Made by a program: the position numbers and the translations under genes. A DNA stretch of 64,000 nt from Arthrobacter sulfonylureivorans (GTDB taxonomy: Bacteria; Actinomycetota; Actinomycetes; Actinomycetales; Micrococcaceae). Below are positions 18,219 through 26,400 of the stretch, piece by piece. Position 1 is the first letter of the stretch. Every line of letters starts with the position of its first letter. The stretch covers positions 186,001 through 250,000 of the forward strand of contig RJAE01000005.1 in assembly GCA_004000035.1 (NCBI GenBank), read 5' to 3'. The notes beneath the pieces were generated by a model. That model saw only the letters and a list, made by a program, of their open reading frames with translations, made no database searches and had not been told where the DNA came from.

Positions 18219-19024
18219 TGAAGGACGAGGTCTACTCCCACGGCCACCACAAGAGCGTGGTCAACGCCCATGCGATCCGCACCGCAGAGGACTGCGCAGC
18301 CTATCTTCTGCCCGAGCTCAAGCCCGGCATGATGTTGCTGGACGTGGGCTGCGGCCCCGGCAGCATTACGGTTGATTTGGCCGAGCGGGTGGCTCCCGGA
18401 CAGGTCATCGGCCTGGACCGGTCCGACGATGTGCTGACCCAGGCGGCCGAACTCGCGGCGCTGCGCGGCATCGAGAACGCCACGTTCGTCAGCGGCAACA
18501 TCTACGACCTCGAGTTCGACGACGACACCTTCGACGTGGTCCACGCCCACCAGGTCCTGCAGCATCTGACCGATCCGGTGGCCGCACTGTACGAGATGCG
18601 GCGGGTGCTCAAACCTGGCGGCATCGTGGCCGTACGCGACGCCGACTTCCACGGCATGAGCTGGTACCCGGAACTGCCCGAACTCACCGACTGGATGGAT
18701 ACCTATCAGCAGATCGCCCGGGGCAACCGGGCGGAACCGGACGCCGGCCGGCACCTGATTTCCTGGGCGCAGGCCGCAGGCTTCCGCGAGATCACGCCGT
18801 CGTCGTCCAATTGGCTGTACGCCACCGAAGAACAGCGCCGCTGGCAGGGCGATGTGTGGTCCGAGCGCGTCCTGCACTCTGCCTACGCGGAACAGTCGCT
18901 GGAACGCGGGCTGCTGGACCAGGCCGGGCTGGAGCGGATTGCGCAGGGCTGGCTGGCCTGGGCAGACGCCCCGGATGCCTGGTTCCTGATTCCCAACGGC
19001 GAGATCCTGGCCCGCAAGCCCTGA
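18218..19024 (+). CDS. Class I SAM-dependent methyltransferase
   Basis: A 268-residue methyltransferase of the UbiE/Methyltransf_11 type. Visible SAM motifs are LLDVGCGPGSITVDLAERV (motif I, about 45-63), VIGLDRSDDVL (motif II), FDVVHAHQVLQHLTDPVAAL (motif IV) and RVLKPGGIVAVRDADF (post-motif). The sequence opens with VYSHGHHKSVVNAHAIRTAEDCAAYLLPEL, common in actinobacterial homologues of unknown substrate. It lies 28 bp upstream of an FAD-dependent oxidoreductase and probably shares its transcript; the substrate cannot be assigned. Confidence 0.9.
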   Translation: MKDEVYSHGHHKSVVNAHAIRTAEDCAAYLLPELKPGMMLLDVGCGPGSITVDLAERVAPGQVIGLDRSDDVLTQAAELAALRGIENATFVSGNIYDLEFDDDTFDVVHAHQVLQHLTDPVAALYEMRRVLKPGGIVAVRDADFHGMSWYPELPELTDWMDTYQQIARGNRAEPDAGRHLISWAQAAGFREITPSSSNWLYATEEQRRWQGDVWSERVLHSAYAEQSLERGLLDQAGLERIAQGWLAWADAPDAWFLIPNGEILARKP

Positions 19025-19052
19025 CCCGACGGCAGACAGGACCTCAGCGGAC

Positions 19053-20648
19053 ATGCGCGGACAGTATGACGTAGTGGTCATCGGCGGCGGCCACAACGGT
19101 TTGGTCGCCGCCGCCTATCTGGCGCGCGCAGGGCAGAGCGTGCTGGTGCTGGAGCGCGAAGACAGGCTCGGCGGGGCCGCCGTCTCGGCGGAGGTCTTCC
19201 CCGGCACCGGGGCCCGCATTTCCAGGTATTCGTATCTGGTCAGCCTGCTGCCGCGGCGCATCATCGATGACCTGGAGCTGGACCTGCGGCTGCTGCGCCG
19301 GCGCTACTCGTCCTACACCCCGTTGCCCGGCACATCCACCGGGCTGCTGGTGGACAATCAGGACCCGGATGCGACCCGCGCCTCCTTCGGCGCCGTGGAC
19401 GCCGGTGCAGACTTCGGCACGTTCACCGAGTTCTACCAGCGCACCGGCCGGCTGGCCCAGGCAGTGTGGCCAACGGTCGCCGACCCGCTCCCCCGCCGCT
19501 CCGAACTGCGCCGCCGGTTGGGCGATGACGAGTCCTGGAACGACTTCATTGAGACGCCGATCGGCGACGTCCTGGAACGCAGTTTCGCCTCGGACCTGGT
19601 CCGCGGCGTGGTCTTCACCGACGCGCTGATCAGCACGTTTGCCAGCGCCCACGACGACGACCTGCAGCAGAACAAATGCTTCCTCTACCACGTGATCGGC
19701 GGCGGCACCGGCGACTGGGACGTACCCGAGGGCGGCATGGGCGCGGTCACCGCCGCGCTGGAAACGGCCGCTCGCCACGCAGGTGCCCAACTGCGCACCT
19801 CGGCGGAGGCCACCTCGGTGACTCCGGACGGAGAGGTGCGGTACGACGACGGCGGCGGGACCGACGTCGTCGTCTCCGCGAAGCGGGTACTCGCCAACGT
19901 CTCGCCCGCGGTCCTCAACGGACTGCTGGCCGCCGGCGGCGCGGAACCGGCCACGCGGTCTGGCCCCCCGCCCGAGGGAGCGCAGGCCAAAGTGAACCTG
20001 TTGTTGTCCCGGTTGCCGAAGCTGCGGGACAGCGCCGTGGCGCCGGACGCGGCCTTCGGCGGCACCTTCCATATCAACGAGCTGTACTCACAGCTGGAGC
20101 GGGCCTACGCGGAAGGCGCCGCAGGCCGGATCCCGGATCCGCTGCCCGCGGAAATCTACTGCCACTCGCTCACCGACCCGTCCATCCTCTCGCCCGAACT
20201 GCAGGCAGCCGGTGCCCAGACCCTCACCGTGTTCACGCTGCAAACCCCGCACCGGATGCTCACCGAGGAGAACAACAACGCGACCCGCGCCCGGCTGCAA
20301 CAGGCCGTGCTGGACTCGCTCAACTCGGTGCTCGCCGAGCCGATCGAAGACTGCATCCTGCTCGACACCCGCGGAGAGCCGTGCATTGAAACCAAAACCA
20401 CGCTCGATCTTGAACACGCTCTGAACCTGACCGGCGGGAGCATTTTCCACGGCCCACTCGACTGGCCGTTCGCCGAAGACGACGAGCCACTCGACACCCC
20501 GGCGCAGGGCTGGGGCGTGGCCACGGCCCATGAACGGATCCTGCTCTGTGGGGCCGGCGCGCGCCGCGGCGGCGGTGTCAGCGGCCTCGGCGGCCACAAC
20601 GCGGCCATGGCCGTGTTGGAAGAGGGCGCGCCGGAATCGGGGGCGTAG
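19053..20648 (+). CDS. FAD-dependent oxidoreductase, phytoene desaturase/PYROXD2-like
   Basis: A 531-residue flavoprotein. The N-terminal dinucleotide site VVVIGGGHNGLVAAAYLARAGQSVLVLERE (about 6-36) is followed by DRLGGAAVSAEVFPGTGARISRYSY, which places it with the phytoene-desaturase-like NAD(P)/FAD family that includes PYROXD2. The C-terminal FAD-binding part is LLCGAGARRGGGVSGLGGHNAAMAVLEE. No carotenoid genes are nearby, so carotenoid biosynthesis is not supported. A 30-bp tandem duplication spans its stop codon. It follows the methyltransferase gene with a 28-bp gap. Confidence 0.88.
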   Translation: MRGQYDVVVIGGGHNGLVAAAYLARAGQSVLVLEREDRLGGAAVSAEVFPGTGARISRYSYLVSLLPRRIIDDLELDLRLLRRRYSSYTPLPGTSTGLLVDNQDPDATRASFGAVDAGADFGTFTEFYQRTGRLAQAVWPTVADPLPRRSELRRRLGDDESWNDFIETPIGDVLERSFASDLVRGVVFTDALISTFASAHDDDLQQNKCFLYHVIGGGTGDWDVPEGGMGAVTAALETAARHAGAQLRTSAEATSVTPDGEVRYDDGGGTDVVVSAKRVLANVSPAVLNGLLAAGGAEPATRSGPPPEGAQAKVNLLLSRLPKLRDSAVAPDAAFGGTFHINELYSQLERAYAEGAAGRIPDPLPAEIYCHSLTDPSILSPELQAAGAQTLTVFTLQTPHRMLTEENNNATRARLQQAVLDSLNSVLAEPIEDCILLDTRGEPCIETKTTLDLEHALNLTGGSIFHGPLDWPFAEDDEPLDTPAQGWGVATAHERILLCGAGARRGGGVSGLGGHNAAMAVLEEGAPESGA

Positions 20649-20667
20649 GAAAAGGGCGCGCCGGAAT
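20623..20667 (+). repeat. 30-bp tandem duplication across a stop codon
   Basis: AGGGCGCGCCGGAAT occurs at 20623-20637 and again at 20653-20667, a 30-bp period; the intervening part is also partly copied. The oxidoreductase TAG (20646-20648) lies inside the duplication, and read on in frame the copy would give another GAPE-like tail. Confidence 0.8.
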
Positions 20668-20718
20668 AGGGCGCGTAACCTCGTCGAGCGCCTGAGCGGG
20701 TTGCGCAGGGCTGCACCG

Positions 20719-20731
20719 TAGGATCATCTGG
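20719..20731 (+). promoter_or_regulatory. Leaderless promoter: -10 TAGGAT, 6 nt, GTG
   Basis: TAGGAT (20719-20724), six bases, then the GTG start of the LysE-type gene at 20731. Confidence 0.45.
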
Positions 20732-21351
20732 TGCAATTCTCGTTATGGCTGGCGCTGCTCGGCGCCACGGTAGTGATTAGCTTCACCCCGGGTGCCGGTG
20801 CCATCAACACCATGAGCAACTCGCTCAACGCCGGCTTCGGCCGGTCCATCTGGGGCATCCTGGGCCAGCAGGCCGCCTTGGTGATCCACGTGGCGATTGT
20901 GGCGCTGGGCCTGGGCCTGCTCGTCTCCAACTCCCCGGTCCTGTTCGCCGCGATCAAATATGCCGGTGCCGCCTACCTGATTTATCTTGGCCTGCGCCAG
21001 TTCCTTGCCAAGCCGACAGGCAACGCGGAGGTCGAAGCGGCACGCCGCGACGAGCCGGCCTTCTCCATGTTCCGGCGCGGCATGTGGGTCAACCTGCTCA
21101 ACCCGAAGGCCATCGTCTTCTTCCTGGCGTTCATGCCGGGCTTCATCCGGCTGGACCAGCCGCAGCTGACGCAGTACCTGGTCCTGATCGCCACGGTGCT
21201 GGCCGTGGACATCCTGGTCATGTGGTTTTTCTTCGCCGCGGCGGCCAGGTCTTTCCAGCGGTTCACCCGGACGGTGCGCGGGCTGACCATGATGAACCGG
21301 GCCTTCGGTGTACTTTTCATCGCGGTCGGCCTGATGCTGGCTTTCCTGTAG
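20731..21351 (+). CDS. LysE-family amino acid exporter
   Basis: A 206-residue LysE/RhtB-family translocator with about six hydrophobic segments. Family features are FTPGAGAINTMSNSLNAGFGRSIWGILGQQAAL near the N-terminus, LFAAIKYAGAAYLIYLGLRQF near the middle, and FRRGMWVNLLNPKAIVFFLAFMPGFI, the conserved N-x-x-NPK-x-x-x-F block (about 110-140). These proteins export amino acids or derivatives with the proton motive force; which one is not visible. The GTG start fits a leaderless promoter. Confidence 0.93.
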   Translation: MQFSLWLALLGATVVISFTPGAGAINTMSNSLNAGFGRSIWGILGQQAALVIHVAIVALGLGLLVSNSPVLFAAIKYAGAAYLIYLGLRQFLAKPTGNAEVEAARRDEPAFSMFRRGMWVNLLNPKAIVFFLAFMPGFIRLDQPQLTQYLVLIATVLAVDILVMWFFFAAAARSFQRFTRTVRGLTMMNRAFGVLFIAVGLMLAFL

Positions 21352-21362
21352 CCGCCTTCTCA

Positions 21363-21375
21363 TAGACTCGAGTCA
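21363..21375 (+). promoter_or_regulatory. Leaderless promoter: -10 TAGACT, 6 nt, ATG
   Basis: TAGACT (21363-21368), six bases, then the phosphatase ATG at 21375. Confidence 0.5.
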
Positions 21376-21872
21376 TGTACCGCATCATCGCCGTCTGCAC
21401 CGGAAACATCTGCCGCTCCCCCATGGCCGAGCGGATGCTGGCCCGCGCGCTCCAGGAAGCAGGACTGGGCGGCGAGGTCAGCGTGGACTCCGCCGGCACC
21501 ACCGGCTGGGAGCTGGGGCGGCCGATCGACCAGCGGGCCGGCCAGCGCCTGGAGCAGTCCGGCCTCAGCGCGCTGGACCACCGGGCCCGCAAGTTCGAGG
21601 GGTCCTGGTACGACGAGCGCGACCTGATCCTGGCCCTGGACGTGGACCACTACGACCAACTGCGGAACGGTGCACCGCACGACGCCGCCCGGGACAAGGT
21701 CAGGCTCTGGCGCTCCTTCGACCCCGCCGTCAGCCATCTTGGTCCGGCGGATCAGGGGATCTACGATCCGTGGTTCGGCGAGGCCTCCGATTTCGACGCC
21801 AGCTGGCAGATGATCGACGCCGCGCTGAAGGGAATCATCGAGTTCGTGCGCAAGGAACTCGATGCCCGCTAA
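21375..21872 (+). CDS. Low-molecular-weight protein tyrosine phosphatase
   Basis: A 165-residue LMW protein tyrosine phosphatase. The catalytic C-x5-R-S loop is VCTGNICRSPMAERML, with Cys8 and Arg14, near the N-terminus; the general-acid loop DPWFGE stands near residue 133. Actinobacterial relatives include PtpA of Mycobacterium tuberculosis, but the partner kinase and substrates here are unknown. The gene overlaps the kinase-PabB fusion gene by 11 bp, so the two are translationally linked. Confidence 0.95.
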   Translation: MYRIIAVCTGNICRSPMAERMLARALQEAGLGGEVSVDSAGTTGWELGRPIDQRAGQRLEQSGLSALDHRARKFEGSWYDERDLILALDVDHYDQLRNGAPHDAARDKVRLWRSFDPAVSHLGPADQGIYDPWFGEASDFDASWQMIDAALKGIIEFVRKELDAR

Positions 21873-23922
21873 GCCGGTCCTGATCGCCGTCGACGGACGC
21901 TCCGGATCCGGCAAGACCACACTGGCGGTGGAACTGGCGGCGCTGCTGCGGGTCCACCGCACGGTCTCGCTGTTCCATCTGGAGGACATTTATCCGGGCT
22001 GGCACGGCCTGGCCGGCGGACAGCAGCGCTATCTGGAGAGCGTGCTGCGTCCCTTGGCGGCCGGGGAGGCCGCGCACTGGACCGCCTGGGACTGGAACAA
22101 GGACGACGACGGTGCCTCCCGTAGCACGGAACCCGCCGACGTGGTGGTCCTCGAGGGCGTCGGGGCTGCGCACGCCGCCGCCCGCGGCCTGCTCGACGCC
22201 GTGGTGTGGCTGCAGGCACCGTCCGAGGCCCGGCGGACCAGGGCCTTGTCCCGCGACGGTGCTACCTATGAGCCGTTCTGGGACATCTGGGCAGACCAGG
22301 AGGAGGCCTGGCTGGCCGGCGACGACGCGGCCGCCGCCGCGGACGTCGTGGTCGAATCCGGTCCCGCCGGCGCCGCCCCCGAGCAGGTCCTCGCAGCACT
22401 GGCCTCGCTGCCGGTGCTCGAACACCCCCTGGCCCCGGAGCGGGCGACCCGCGAGGGCATCCGGCTGGTGGCCGAACGCGTGGATGCCTATCCGGACGCC
22501 GAGGCGGTCTACCGCCGCTTGTATGCCGGCGCGGTCCGCAGCGTCTGGCTGGACAGTTCCAACGTCCACGAAGCCGCCGACCGGAACCGGATCAGCATCA
22601 TGGCCGACGACGGCGGCAGCTTCGGCCAGTGGGCTGAGCACCGGAACGGCACCACGCTGGTGAGCCAGCACAACACCACCGCTCGGATCGGCGGCGGGTT
22701 CTTCCGCTGGCTGGACAGCGCCTGGGGACACCGCCCCGCCACCGCCGCCGAGGAGGTGCCCGGCGGCTTCGCCCTGGGCTGGCTGGGCTACCTGGGCTAC
22801 GAGCTCAAGCGTGAGACCGGCGGCAAGGACGCCGCCCCTGTGCAGGACGGGGCGCCGGACAGCCTGCAGGACAACGCCCTCGGCAACGCGCCGGATGCCG
22901 CGCTGCTGTTCGCCGGCCGCGCCGTCCTGCTGGACCATGCCCGGCGGTGCACGTGGCTGCTGGCCCTGACCGGACCGTCCCGCACGGACGAAGCCGCTGA
23001 GTGGATCGCCGGCACGGCAGCAGTCATCGGCACCCTGCCACCTGCTTCCGGCCCGTCGCCGGAACCGGCACGGCGGCCCGCCCTGGTCTTCCAGCCGCGC
23101 GACTCACGCGAGGCCTATCTGGCCAAGATCCGCGAAGCACAGGCGGAAATCAGCGAGGGCAACACCTACGAGGTCTGCCTGACCACCCAGCTGCACGCCA
23201 CCACGACGGAACCGCTGGATCCGCTGGACACCTACCTGGCCCTCCGCCGTCGCAATCCCGCGCCTTTTGCCAGCCTCTTGCGGTTCGGGACACTCACCGT
23301 GGCGAGCACGTCGCCCGAGCGCTTCCTCAGCATGGCGGCCGACGGCGGTTTGCGGGCCGAACCGATCAAAGGCACCCGGCGGCGTCTGGCGGATCCCGAC
23401 GCCGATGCGGCAGTGGTCCGGGAGCTCGCCGGCAGCATCAAAGACCGGGCCGAAAACATCATGATCGTGGATTTGCTGCGGAACGACCTGAGCCACTTTG
23501 CCGTACCGGGTTCGCTGCAGGTCAGCCGGCTGTGCGCCATCGAGTCCTACGCCACCGTGCACCAGATGGTCTCCACCATCGACGCACAACTGCTGCCCGG
23601 GGCTGTCCGGGCCGAGGCCGTGGCGGCGGCTTTTCCCGCCGGCTCGATGACCGGCGCACCGAAGATCAGCACCATGGACATCCTGGACCGGCTGGAGACC
23701 GGACCGCGCGGCGTCTACTCCGGCGCGGTGGGCTACTTTTCGCTGGACGGGGCCGCGGACCTGTCCGTGGTGATCCGGACGCTGGTGATGGACGGCAGCC
23801 GGCTCAGCTTGGGCGTCGGCGGTGCGATCACCGCAGACTCCGTGCCCGACGACGAGTGGGACGAAGTGCGGGCCAAAGCCTTCGGAGTGCTCTCGGCACT
23901 GGGCGCGGTGTTCCCGGACTAG
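21862..23922 (+). CDS. pabB: P-loop kinase domain fused to aminodeoxychorismate synthase component I
   Basis: A 686-residue fusion. Residues 1 to ~180 form a uridine-kinase-like P-loop domain: GRSGSGKTTLAVELA (Walker A, about 12-19), HLEDIYPGWHGLAGG, a DVVVLEGVGA Walker-B-like strand and RRTRALSRDG, the nucleoside-kinase pattern. The rest is PabB: VRSVWLDSSNVHEAADRNRISIM, GWLGYLGYELK, SEGNTYEVCLTTQL, STSPERFLSM, and the chorismate site IKGTRRRL with PAGSMTGAPKISTMDILDRLE near the end. PabB makes 4-amino-4-deoxychorismate from chorismate for folate synthesis with a PabA glutaminase, not seen here. The kinase part is probably not needed for that reaction and its substrate is unknown. The ATG overlaps the phosphatase stop. 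Confidence 0.92.
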   Translation: MPAKPVLIAVDGRSGSGKTTLAVELAALLRVHRTVSLFHLEDIYPGWHGLAGGQQRYLESVLRPLAAGEAAHWTAWDWNKDDDGASRSTEPADVVVLEGVGAAHAAARGLLDAVVWLQAPSEARRTRALSRDGATYEPFWDIWADQEEAWLAGDDAAAAADVVVESGPAGAAPEQVLAALASLPVLEHPLAPERATREGIRLVAERVDAYPDAEAVYRRLYAGAVRSVWLDSSNVHEAADRNRISIMADDGGSFGQWAEHRNGTTLVSQHNTTARIGGGFFRWLDSAWGHRPATAAEEVPGGFALGWLGYLGYELKRETGGKDAAPVQDGAPDSLQDNALGNAPDAALLFAGRAVLLDHARRCTWLLALTGPSRTDEAAEWIAGTAAVIGTLPPASGPSPEPARRPALVFQPRDSREAYLAKIREAQAEISEGNTYEVCLTTQLHATTTEPLDPLDTYLALRRRNPAPFASLLRFGTLTVASTSPERFLSMAADGGLRAEPIKGTRRRLADPDADAAVVRELAGSIKDRAENIMIVDLLRNDLSHFAVPGSLQVSRLCAIESYATVHQMVSTIDAQLLPGAVRAEAVAAAFPAGSMTGAPKISTMDILDRLETGPRGVYSGAVGYFSLDGAADLSVVIRTLVMDGSRLSLGVGGAITADSVPDDEWDEVRAKAFGVLSALGAVFPD

Positions 23923-23931
23923 CGCACCCGG

Positions 23932-25410
23932 CTACTGCAGGGTGGCGGTCAGCCGGGCCACGTTATCCACGTAGCGCTGCCAGCGCGGCCGCTGCCGCCA
24001 TTCCTGAAGCGTGAGCTCCTTGGAGATCACCCGATAGCTGTCCTGGATATCGGACAGCTCCTCCACGATGTGGTCGCCGAGCATCATCACGGAGACCTCC
24101 AGGTTCAGCGAGAAGGACCGCATGTCCATGTTGCTGGAGCCGATGACGGCAACTTCGTTGTCCACCGTGAAGTGCTTGGCATGCAGCACCAGCGGCCTCG
24201 GGTAGCGGTAGATCCGTACGCCGGCCTCCAAAAGAGCCTGGTAGTAGGACTGTTGGGCATGGTGGACCAGCGCCTGGTCGCCGACCTCGGACACGAAGAG
24301 CTCCACCTTCACCCCGCGCTGCGCCGCCGTCGTAATGGCATAGAGCAGCGAATCATCAGGCACGAAGTATGGGCTGCAGATGGACAGCCGCTCGACGGCC
24401 GCATAGATCAGCGTGTTGAACAGGCGCAGGTTGTTTTCGGTGACGAAGCCGGGGCCGCTGGGCAAGGCCTGGCACGTCATCGGCCCGGGTTCGCGGGACG
24501 GAACCGGAGTGAACAGTTGGGTTTCGAGGATGTCGTCGGTTTCGCTCAACCAGTCGGTGGCGAAGACGACGTTGAGCGCGGTGACGATGGGACCTTCGTA
24601 GCGTGCCATCAGCTCCACCCACTTGCGGCCGATCTTTTCGCTGGAGGTGCGCCGGTAGCCGGGTTCGATCAGGTTCTGCGATCCGGTGAAGGCCACGCGC
24701 CCGTCCACAACCAGGATCTTGCGGTGGTTGCGCAGATCGATCCGGCGCCATTGGCCGCGGACCGGCAGCACCGGCAGCGAACGGCGCCAGTCGATCTGGG
24801 TGGTCTCCAGCCAGCGGCGGAACTTGCGGTAGCCGGTCACCCGGAGGGCTCCGATGTGATCGAACAACAGGCGCACGCGGACGCCCCGGGCGGCGGCTTC
24901 TTCCAGCGCGGCGAAGAGTTCGCCCGTGGTGTCGTCCCTGCTCATGATGTAGAACTCGATGTTCACGAACTCGCGGGCCTCGCGCACCGCCTCGGTCATG
25001 GCTGCAATCGAGGCGTCGTAGTCCGGGTACAGCTCCACGTGGTTGCTGTCCACCATGGGGAAGGCGCCGAGCCGGCGGTTCAGCTCGGCCGCCGAATGCA
25101 CCCAGGCCGGTGCTTCCCGTTCGCTGCGGGGCTCCTCCAGATCATGGGTGGCGGCCCAGACGCGGCGGTTGATCTCCGCCTGCTTGGCGATCCGGCGTTC
25201 CGAGAGCCGGTAGCTGCCGAACATGAAGAACAGCGCAAGGCCGATCAGCGGGATGAAGAAGATGGCGAGCAGCCAGGCCATGGCGGTGTTGGGCCGCCGG
25301 TTGCCGGGAATCACGCCCAAGGCGATGATGCGGATCGCCATGTCTATCACGCCGAGAATGGCGACGACCCAGTCGGGGAATGTGCCCAGCCCCGCAAACG
25401 ACCACAGCAC
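23932..25410 (-). CDS. cls: Cardiolipin synthase (phospholipase D family)
   Basis: A 492-residue phospholipase-D-superfamily enzyme that condenses two phosphatidylglycerols into cardiolipin at the membrane. Two N-terminal transmembrane segments (about 10-30 and 42-65) precede two PLD domains with HKD motifs: HRKILVVDGRVAFTGSQN near residue 226 and HAKHFTVDNEVAVIGSSNMD near residue 409. Length matches bacterial ClsA-like enzymes (~480). The GTG at 25408-25410 follows a GGAGGAG site ~10 bases upstream. It lies on the opposite strand between pabB and pabC. Confidence 0.93.
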   Translation of the reverse strand: MLWSFAGLGTFPDWVVAILGVIDMAIRIIALGVIPGNRRPNTAMAWLLAIFFIPLIGLALFFMFGSYRLSERRIAKQAEINRRVWAATHDLEEPRSEREAPAWVHSAAELNRRLGAFPMVDSNHVELYPDYDASIAAMTEAVREAREFVNIEFYIMSRDDTTGELFAALEEAAARGVRVRLLFDHIGALRVTGYRKFRRWLETTQIDWRRSLPVLPVRGQWRRIDLRNHRKILVVDGRVAFTGSQNLIEPGYRRTSSEKIGRKWVELMARYEGPIVTALNVVFATDWLSETDDILETQLFTPVPSREPGPMTCQALPSGPGFVTENNLRLFNTLIYAAVERLSICSPYFVPDDSLLYAITTAAQRGVKVELFVSEVGDQALVHHAQQSYYQALLEAGVRIYRYPRPLVLHAKHFTVDNEVAVIGSSNMDMRSFSLNLEVSVMMLGDHIVEELSDIQDSYRVISKELTLQEWRQRPRWQRYVDNVARLTATLQ

Positions 25411-25481
25411 GCGGCTGCTCCTCCCCTCCCGCCGTGTGCCGGCGCAATCCTCCCCAGCCTACCCGGCGGCCAGCGACAAAC

Positions 25482-25494
25482 TAAGCTAGCCGTA
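25482..25494 (+). promoter_or_regulatory. Leaderless promoter: -10 TAAGCT, 6 nt, ATG
   Basis: TAAGCT (25482-25487), six bases, then the pabC ATG at 25494. Confidence 0.5.
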
Positions 25495-26366
25495 TGACAG
25501 TTCTGGTGTTCTTGGACCCTGCCTACGAGGCGGGGCGCATCGCAGATGCTTCACAGCCTCAGCTCATGGCCACCGATCAAGGGGCCACCCGCGGGGACGG
25601 CATTTTCGAGTCCCTGCTGGCCGTGAACGGAATACCGCGTAAGGTGCAGGCGCATCTGGACCGGCTGGCCACATCCGCCCAAACCATGGATTTGCAGCTG
25701 CCACCCGCCGACGCGTGGGAGCGTGCGATTAAGACGGCGATCGCGGAGCACCCGCCGGTCGAGGAGCTGGTGATCAAACTGCTGGTGACCCGTGGCGTGG
25801 AAGGCGCCGCCGCGCCCACTGCCTGGGTCCAGGCGTCGCTGCCGCCATCGGCCGGTCAGCGCCAGCGCACCGACGGGATCTCGGTGCTGCTGTTGGACCG
25901 CGGCTATGACAGCTCGCTGGCCGAACGCGCCCCGTGGTTGCTGATGGGCGCCAAAACGCTCTCCTACGCGGTCAACATGGCGGCCCTGCGCTACGCCCGC
26001 AAGAACGACGCCGACGACGTCATCTTCACGTCCAGCGACGGCCGCGTCCTCGAAGGACCTACCTCCACCGTGCTGATGGCCCGGGTGCGCGATGGCGTCA
26101 GGACTTTGGTCACGCCGCTGCTGGAGAGCGGAATCCTGCCGGGCACGTCCCAGGCTGTGCTGTTCAAGGCGGCCGCCTCGGCGGGATGGCAGCTGGGCTA
26201 CGGGCCTTTGGAACCGGACGACCTCTATGAGGCCGATGCCGTCTGGCTGGTCTCCAGCATCCGGCTGCTGGCGCCGGTGAAGAGCATCGACGGCAAGGAA
26301 ATCCCGGTGTCGCCGGAGCTCACCGAGGAACTGACCGCGCTGCTGGCCGAAGGCAGTCGGGAGTAG
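25494..26366 (+). CDS. pabC: Aminodeoxychorismate lyase (class IV aminotransferase)
   Basis: A 290-residue fold-type IV PLP enzyme. It opens MTVLVFLDPAYEAGRI with DQGATRGDGIFESLLAVNGIPRKVQAHLDRL (about 22-50). The PLP-binding lysine lies in LMGAKTLSYAVNMAALRYARKNDADDVIF near residue 153, and VLEGPTSTVLMARV and LLESGILPGTSQAVL complete the family signature. The assignment as PabC, releasing 4-aminobenzoate and pyruvate from aminodeoxychorismate, rests mainly on the nearby pabB fusion; a branched-chain or D-amino-acid transaminase is less likely. The start fits a leaderless promoter. Confidence 0.85.
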   Translation: MTVLVFLDPAYEAGRIADASQPQLMATDQGATRGDGIFESLLAVNGIPRKVQAHLDRLATSAQTMDLQLPPADAWERAIKTAIAEHPPVEELVIKLLVTRGVEGAAAPTAWVQASLPPSAGQRQRTDGISVLLLDRGYDSSLAERAPWLLMGAKTLSYAVNMAALRYARKNDADDVIFTSSDGRVLEGPTSTVLMARVRDGVRTLVTPLLESGILPGTSQAVLFKAAASAGWQLGYGPLEPDDLYEADAVWLVSSIRLLAPVKSIDGKEIPVSPELTEELTALLAEGSRE

Positions 26367-26400
26367 CTTCCGCAGGCTCCCGGCGCCGTCCGCGCCAAGC

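Noticed and set aside
19053-20648. Carotenoid biosynthesis assignment for the phytoene-desaturase-like gene
   Set aside because: No crtB, crtE or related gene is near, and the PYROXD2-like group contains many non-carotenoid enzymes.
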